IMG/VR virus record: IMGVR_UViG_3300032267_001142
Span: 122,106 to 186,105 of that record
Length of the DNA: 64,000 bases
DNA from: a virus
Direction: 5' to 3' (one strand)
A program made the position numbers and the translations under genes. The notes under the pieces were generated by a model. That model did not search any database, had not been told where the DNA came from, and was given only the letters and a program-made list of their open reading frames with translations. Below, in pieces: positions 60,217 to 64,000 of the stretch. Position 1 is the first letter of the stretch, and each line of letters opens with the position of its first letter.

Positions 60217-60475
60217 GCTCGCAAAACCCGAGGCTCCCGTCTATTTTGACGCTATGGATGACTCTAGCCGGAGATATCCTATCCCTATTATGAGGGCGAA
60301 GCTCGGCCCGAAGAGGGCTGTCCAATCTAGTGAGTGGTATATCACAGGGTTAGCGGATACCAGCCGAAGCATCTTAGCTAGTGTTTTAGTTGGAGGGGCA
60401 TGGTATATCCGACAAAGTGATGACGAGCACGCCGGTAACGTAGAGTGGATTGTCGAAATCCAAAAAGAGTCTTGA
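60209..60475 (+). CDS. M(I/V)K-family small protein
   Basis: 88 residues: MIKLAKPEAPVYFDAMDDSS ... SEWYITGLADTSRSILASVL ... VEWIVEIQKES. Belongs to the tandem paralogue array (KP.APVYF start, WYI.G middle, W.VE.I end). Confidence 0.55.
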   Translation: MIKLAKPEAPVYFDAMDDSSRRYPIPIMRAKLGPKRAVQSSEWYITGLADTSRSILASVLVGGAWYIRQSDDEHAGNVEWIVEIQKES

Positions 60476-60499
60476 CCGCCGCCGATACCTTACTAGATT
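60472..60499 (+). promoter_or_regulatory. Leaderless-type promoter for 60506 gene
   Basis: TTGACC (overlapping the upstream stop), 16-bp spacer, TAGATT, six bases to ATG. Confidence 0.85.
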
Positions 60500-60505
60500 A
60501 ATCTC

Positions 60506-60763
60506 ATGGTCAAACTCGCATCCGCTAAGTCTAAAACCTTGTCTAATCGCACATTTGTCTGTGACGAGGGTAGGCGCTGGCTCGCTATAGAGAGGCGAGT
60601 AATCCAGCGCTACGATAAATACTTCGTTGCGGACTCGGAATCTTTTCCAAGCGCTGATTATCTCAAATCGGAGCGGCGTCAAGTGTTGTCATTGGCAGGG
60701 TTCTACAATATGTTTGTTGGTGAGGTTAGATGGGTCGTCAAACCCTACCCGCGCAATGGTTAG
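60506..60763 (+). CDS. M(I/V)K-family small protein, W..L/FVG.xRWxV type
   Basis: 85 residues: MVKLASAKSKTLSNRTFVCD ... GRRWLAIERRVIQRYDKYFVADSE-like text ... MFVGEVRWVVKPYP. Paralogue of 61254, 62306, 62584 and 62822 products. Confidence 0.6.
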   Translation: MVKLASAKSKTLSNRTFVCDEGRRWLAIERRVIQRYDKYFVADSESFPSADYLKSERRQVLSLAGFYNMFVGEVRWVVKPYPRNG

Positions 60764-60791
60764 TTGACTCTGCCACAAACACCGCTATTCT
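60764..60791 (+). promoter_or_regulatory. Leaderless-type promoter for 60798 gene
   Basis: TTGACT, 16-bp spacer, TATTCT, six bases to ATG. Confidence 0.85.
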
Positions 60792-60797
60792 CAAGAT

Positions 60798-61001
60798 ATG
60801 AAAACTCTTCTTTGTTTCCTTTCCGCGCTCCTCTTTTTGGCCGTAGCGCTAATTGCTCATGAGGCTGTTTATGGCCGGTATACCGTACGAGAGGTTCATT
60901 TGGTCTCTTTCGTTGTGACGGCAACGCTCGTTGGGTGGTCTCTCATGGACGTCTGCCTCCATTCCGACAAGGACAAAACTCAAATTGATAACCAAAATTG
61001 A
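60798..61001 (+). CDS. Small membrane protein (67 aa)
   Basis: Two hydrophobic segments (about 3-20 and 33-52). No family recognised. Confidence 0.5.
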   Translation: MKTLLCFLSALLFLAVALIAHEAVYGRYTVREVHLVSFVVTATLVGWSLMDVCLHSDKDKTQIDNQN

Positions 61002-61257
61002 TTGCCAGCTTCCCCATCTAATCGAGGTCATCGACTCAGGATGCTATGTCGGTATAGACAGCCCCAAGGGTTTCAAGGCGGTAATCACGAAAATAAACGA
61101 CTCCTACTATATGCACGGCCTAGGCACACATAGCGGGACTTCGGTGGAGCTTCGTGATTTGTCTTTGGACTTGAGGGATTTCGCCAATCAGGGATGCGAT
61201 ATTGTCGTGACGGCGAACCTGAATGACTTTTTGGACTGGTTCCGTATTTCAGTATGA
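60985..61257 (+). CDS. Hypothetical protein, probable TTG start
   Basis: 90 residues if read from TTG 60985 (MITKIDCQLPHLIEVIDSGC). No ATG is available near. SFK-type beta strands and VVTANLNDFLDWFRIS end. Overlaps the preceding gene by 17 bases and the next by four. Confidence 0.5.
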   Translation: MITKIDCQLPHLIEVIDSGCYVGIDSPKGFKAVITKINDSYYMHGLGTHSGTSVELRDLSLDLRDFANQGCDIVVTANLNDFLDWFRISV

Positions 61258-61517
61258 TAAAATTTAAGCCTCAAACGGAAGCTCGTGAACACGTCATCAC
61301 TGACTATCACGGTCGTAAATGGAAACTGCTCAGTAACCTACCACTGCAAGCGGTCGAGCAGTATTTTATCGCGGGAAGTGACAGGTTTCTGGAGCTGGAG
61401 AAACTCAAGCTCCATCAGCGCTGCGGCGGACATTTCTCTGTTTTGCGCACCCATTGTGGCAATCATAACTCTTTCGTTGGAGTGCGGCGCTGGACCGTAA
61501 AACCGTTGAACCGGTAG
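61254..61517 (+). CDS. M(I/V)K-family small protein
   Basis: 87 residues: MIKFKPQTEAREHVITDYHG, GRKWKLLSNLPLQAVEQYFI, SFVGVRRWTVKPLNR. Same pattern as 60506 and 62306 products. Confidence 0.6.
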   Translation: MIKFKPQTEAREHVITDYHGRKWKLLSNLPLQAVEQYFIAGSDRFLELEKLKLHQRCGGHFSVLRTHCGNHNSFVGVRRWTVKPLNR

Positions 61518-61564
61518 AGCCTTAATCACCTTGCGTCCCGATAAAACTCAGCTACAATAGCGAT

Positions 61565-61807
61565 ATGGTAAAGAAAAAGCAAGTCTCGAAGCCTAAAACA
61601 ATCGAAGGTACGATATTCAGCGATAGGAGGGGCGAGCGCTATCGTGTGACTACTTATGGCGCGGTGCCACTCGGAGGGTATTATGTAGGAGGTACGGCGG
61701 GATATTCAATTCGTGCGCTTCGAGGGCTCTTAAATAATTCACCATTTGTCTTCATCCGTAAGTGTGACGGTGCATTCAGTAGGTGGAAATGTGAACCAAT
61801 TCGATGA
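61565..61807 (+). CDS. M(I/V)K-family small protein
   Basis: 80 residues: MVKKKQVSKPKTIEGTIFSD, GERYRVTTYGAVPLGGYYVG, FSRWKCEPIR. ATGA overlap with the next member. Confidence 0.55.
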   Translation: MVKKKQVSKPKTIEGTIFSDRRGERYRVTTYGAVPLGGYYVGGTAGYSIRALRGLLNNSPFVFIRKCDGAFSRWKCEPIR

Positions 61808-62037
61808 TTAAGAAACAAACTAATAAACCCATATTTTTCAAAGTCAACGACGTTAAATACGCTCTGGGTGCGTACCGTCTTCCGAAGGCGGGCGAGCTTT
61901 ATGTTGCTCATTCCTATGCAGTCTCTAGGCGGGACATCATAAAATGGGTTCAAAGTGACGACCCAATCAATATCATGGCTGCTTTAGGTGATTATGATGC
62001 GGCGCGATGGATATGCTCCCGAGCTAACTCCGCATAG
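61804..62037 (+). CDS. M(I/V)K-family small protein
   Basis: 77 residues: MIKKQTNKPIFFKVNDVKYA, YRLPKAGELYVAHSYAVSRR, DAARWICSRANSA. Paralogue of its neighbours. Confidence 0.55.
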   Translation: MIKKQTNKPIFFKVNDVKYALGAYRLPKAGELYVAHSYAVSRRDIIKWVQSDDPINIMAALGDYDAARWICSRANSA

Positions 62038-62075
62038 TATGGTTGAGAACAAAAGCGTGAAAACTACGATTAAGT

Positions 62076-62306
62076 ATGGTCAAAACCACCAAACATAAAC
62101 CCTTCCGTTTTATTCATCACCAAGTCAAGTATGAAGTGGTCGGACTTCGCCGATTGAGAAAGGGAATGTTTTTTATCTGCTATCACAACGGATGCGCGAC
62201 GCTCTCGACGATTCGTCGTATGCACCGCTCGATGCGATTCTGGCCATGCATCGGTGAGCGAACGACTCGCGACATCGTATGGGCCTGCAAAAGGATTAGC
62301 CGCTAA
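62076..62306 (+). CDS. M(I/V)K-family small protein
   Basis: 76 residues: MVKTTKHKPFRFIHHQVKYE, RLRKGMFFICYHNGCATLST, RDIVWACKRISR. One-base overlap with the next start (TAATG). Confidence 0.55.
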   Translation: MVKTTKHKPFRFIHHQVKYEVVGLRRLRKGMFFICYHNGCATLSTIRRMHRSMRFWPCIGERTTRDIVWACKRISR

Positions 62307-62557
62307 TGATTAAACCAATCAAAGAAACACCTGCCAACAGAATCTACACCGATAGATTTGGACGCAGGTGGAAGATTTTGCGCAGGATGGTGCTGCCTCC
62401 TAGCAGCGCTCAGCCCTTCGTTCTCGATTCCGAACATTGTCGAAGTGTAGCGGAAGTATTCCGTCACTTGCAGAGCTATGATGGTAGAGGAATCATGCCA
62501 CCTGGACATGGTTTCTTCGGCGTGACTAGATGGGCAGTTAGCAGACTTCTTGACTAG
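62306..62557 (+). CDS. M(I/V)KP-family small protein
   Basis: 83 residues: MIKPIKETPANRIYTDRFGR, RWKILRRMVLPPSSAQPFVL, FFGVTRWAVSRLLD. Same family core. Confidence 0.6.
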   Translation: MIKPIKETPANRIYTDRFGRRWKILRRMVLPPSSAQPFVLDSEHCRSVAEVFRHLQSYDGRGIMPPGHGFFGVTRWAVSRLLD

Positions 62558-62583
62558 TGGATAAAACCTTATAGCCTGAACTC

Positions 62584-62829
62584 ATGGTAAAACCTCGCAG
62601 AGCCGCATCAGATAATCAGATTGTGACCTATTTAGGCGTAAAGTGGAGACTTCTGGAGTATCGTCGCGTCAAGAATGAAGATATCTTTATCGCTGATACT
62701 TACTCAAAGATGCCCAGAGCGATACTACAGCAATTCATGCACAAGGGCCATAAGGTTCTTAACGCGTCTGAATTTCCTTGGTTAGTCGGAGAGAAAAGAC
62801 AGATAGTCGAGAAGGTTACAAATGGTTAA
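62584..62829 (+). CDS. M(I/V)KP-family small protein
   Basis: 81 residues: MVKPRRAASDNQIVTYLGVK, WRLLEYRRVKNEDIFIADTY, FPWLVGEKRQIVEKVTNG. Closest to the next gene. Eight-base ATGGTTAA overlap downstream. Confidence 0.65.
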   Translation: MVKPRRAASDNQIVTYLGVKWRLLEYRRVKNEDIFIADTYSKMPRAILQQFMHKGHKVLNASEFPWLVGEKRQIVEKVTNG

Positions 62830-63061
62830 ACCGCGTAAAGAAACAGAAGCAAAGACTTTCTGCTATAAAGGCTCATCTTGGAAGCTCGTCGAGCATCGAC
62901 CTCTGAAAGAAGGCGACTTCTTTGTCACGAATACTTATAGTCGTTGCGCTCTATCGAATATCCAAGCGACGCTGAATCGTAACGGTAGCTCCGTCGGAGA
63001 AGCCTATTATTATCCTTGGTTGCTTGGCGAACACCGCTGGGTTGTTGAACGGCTCCGATGA
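62822..63061 (+). CDS. M(I/V)KP-family small protein
   Basis: 79 residues: MVKPRKETEAKTFCYKGSSW, KLVEHRPLKEGDFFVTNTYS, YPWLLGEHRWVVERLR. ATGA overlap with the next gene. Confidence 0.65.
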   Translation: MVKPRKETEAKTFCYKGSSWKLVEHRPLKEGDFFVTNTYSRCALSNIQATLNRNGSSVGEAYYYPWLLGEHRWVVERLR

Positions 63062-63294
63062 TTAAGATACCCAAACCCCTACGCCGCATCTATTTCGCGC
63101 CAGTCGGATACCGAAAAGTGCTTCTGGGAGAATTGCGCATTCCGAAAATAGGAGAGATGATTCTTCCTGGACTTTCAGACAGAACACGAAGTGAATTGGC
63201 TAGGTTAGTAAAATACCCCTCTGTCGTTATCTGTGAGGCCGATGAAAGTTTCGTGCGGTTCCAAGAGTGGTGCGTGACTGTAATTGAAAAATGA
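63058..63294 (+). CDS. M(I/V)K-family small protein, KVLLGELRIPKIGE type
   Basis: 78 residues: MIKIPKPLRRIYFAPVGYRK, VLLGELRIPKIGEMILPGLS, EWCVTVIEK. ATGA overlap with the next gene. Confidence 0.65.
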   Translation: MIKIPKPLRRIYFAPVGYRKVLLGELRIPKIGEMILPGLSDRTRSELARLVKYPSVVICEADESFVRFQEWCVTVIEK

Positions 63295-63563
63295 TTAAAC
63301 CCTATCGCCCGCCAGCGCCGTTCTATTTCTCCGCCACCCTAAAGGGTCCACGGAGTGTTACCGAATGCCCGAAGGTCAAGCTGCTTGAGAATTGTTTGCC
63401 AAAGTTAGGGCAGATGATTATACCTTATGTTGGTGACGTGCGGAAAAGGGATTTGCTTGGCTCGCTGAGGCGCGCCGCTCTTTATATTCGTGAGGCGAGC
63501 ATGTATGACTTACACACTAAACAGTGGTGCGTCGAAGTTATCGACGAAGCCTCTCGGGCTTGA
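63291..63563 (+). CDS. M(I/V)KP-family small protein
   Basis: 90 residues: MIKPYRPPAPFYFSATLKGP, VKLLENCLPKLGQMIIPYVG, QWCVEVIDEASRA. Overlaps the next promoter at its stop. Confidence 0.65.
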   Translation: MIKPYRPPAPFYFSATLKGPRSVTECPKVKLLENCLPKLGQMIIPYVGDVRKRDLLGSLRRAALYIREASMYDLHTKQWCVEVIDEASRA

Positions 63564-63587
63564 CACTGAAACATAACCTGCTAGATT
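63560..63587 (+). promoter_or_regulatory. Leaderless-type promoter for 63594 gene
   Basis: TTGACA, 16-bp spacer, TAGATT, six bases to ATG 63594. Confidence 0.85.
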
Positions 63588-63593
63588 GACAAT

Positions 63594-63886
63594 ATGGTCA
63601 AACCGACTACGCCGCCGAGACTTTTACTTTTGTCGCTATTGAATATCCCGCCTACACAAGAGACAACAGCGCGGTGATTCGCCACAAATGCGTCAACCTC
63701 GGCGAGCGACGGCTAATAAAAATTGGCGAATACTATATTCCTGGAATGGTCAACTACGAAGCTCATCATCTAAGGAGTCTTCTCAAACACTCGGGAACTG
63801 GACTTCGTTGTTATTCCATTACCAAAGCTAAAGATGATAGTGTTGGTAAAGAATGGTCAGTAACTTTTGGAGTCACTAATGATTAA
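63594..63886 (+). pseudogene. M(I/V)KP-family member with frameshift near 63618
   Basis: The start frame gives MVKPTTPPR then unrelated text and a stop. From about 63620 the shifted frame gives FTFVAIEYPAYTRDNSAVIR and VNLGERRLIKIGEYYIPGM, which matches the family. One missing base joins the two. It may be a mutation, a sequencing error or programmed frameshifting. Eight-base ATGATTAA overlap with the next gene. Confidence 0.6.
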
Positions 63887-64000
63887 GCCTCAAAAACCGC
63901 CCGTCCCGTTTTTCTTTCCCGCTCGCACAGAGGTCAAGGATAAGATAGCTTATCCCAAAGTTTTGCTTGGTGAACTTCGCGTACCTGAGCTTGGTGAATA
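63879..64000 (+). CDS. M(I/V)KP-family small protein, cut by window end
   Basis: Visible part: MIKPQKPPVPFFFPARTEVK, then KVLLGELRVPELGEY, nearly the same as the 63058 product. The array continues beyond the window. Confidence 0.6.
   Translation, partial: MIKPQKPPVPFFFPARTEVKDKIAYPKVLLGELRVPELGE

Overview
The window looks like part of a large tailed-phage genome. It is densely packed, nearly all on the + strand, with GC close to one half. The phage-type markers are rIIA- and rIIB-like proteins, YopX and DUF3850 proteins, a MazG-like protein, free-standing HNH nucleases, small lipoproteins, an Acb1-like 2H phosphoesterase, an A1S_2505-type protein, and dozens of tiny genes. No capsid, tail, polymerase or terminase gene is visible, so this is an accessory and host-takeover region. 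The host cannot be fixed. Lipoboxes, a bacterial type A-like RNase P RNA and TTGAC/TANNNT promoters show a bacterial sigma70-type host. Shine-Dalgarno sites are almost absent. Many promoters have the -10 box ending exactly 6 (sometimes 7) nt before ATG, which implies leaderless mRNAs.

Layout: 1-4.7 kb holds a glycosyltransferase-like fragment and small phage genes. 4.7-19.6 kb is a giant RNA-gene region with about 54 tRNA genes covering all 20 amino acids, several CAU (including initiator-like) tRNAs and an amber-suppressor anticodon. It is interrupted by HNH genes and small ORFs, and it contains a very large structured RNA (about 16.74-17.7 kb) with a tRNA embedded in it. An RNA ligase gene follows at once. 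19.6-25.8 kb carries a GH16 glycanase, a histidine phosphatase, an ATP-grasp protein and a metallophosphoesterase. 26.9 kb encodes an RNase P RNA. 28.4 kb encodes an Acb1-like (anti-CBASS) protein, 29 kb a radical SAM protein, 32 kb a tmRNA, followed by two methyltransferases and a PD-(D/E)XK-like nuclease. 35-41.5 kb holds rIIA, a macro-domain protein, rIIB and a WGR-PARP. 41.5-47.7 kb holds an oxidoreductase and an amidoligase / class II glutamine amidotransferase / ATP-grasp cluster. 47.7-64 kb is a long array of small genes, many beginning M(I/V)K(P) and joined by ATGRTTAA overlaps.

The most striking observation is the tRNA elbow. In almost every tRNA here the universal G18-Psi55 contact is replaced by A18 with G55 (T-loops read TGC, AGC, CGC or GGC instead of TTC). 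The neighbouring 19-56 pair covaries between genes: G-C in most, but A-U, U-A and C-G in individual tRNAs. One tRNA has G18-C55, and the amber-suppressor tRNA keeps G18-U55 but has A19-U56. The tmRNA in the same window keeps an ordinary TTC T-loop. RNase P reads the tRNA elbow, so the phage's own RNase P RNA, which has diverged in its specificity domain, may be matched to these tRNAs. Together with the tmRNA, RNA ligase, initiator-like tRNAs and leaderless promoters, this suggests a phage-owned tRNA production and translation module that is partly separate from the host's.
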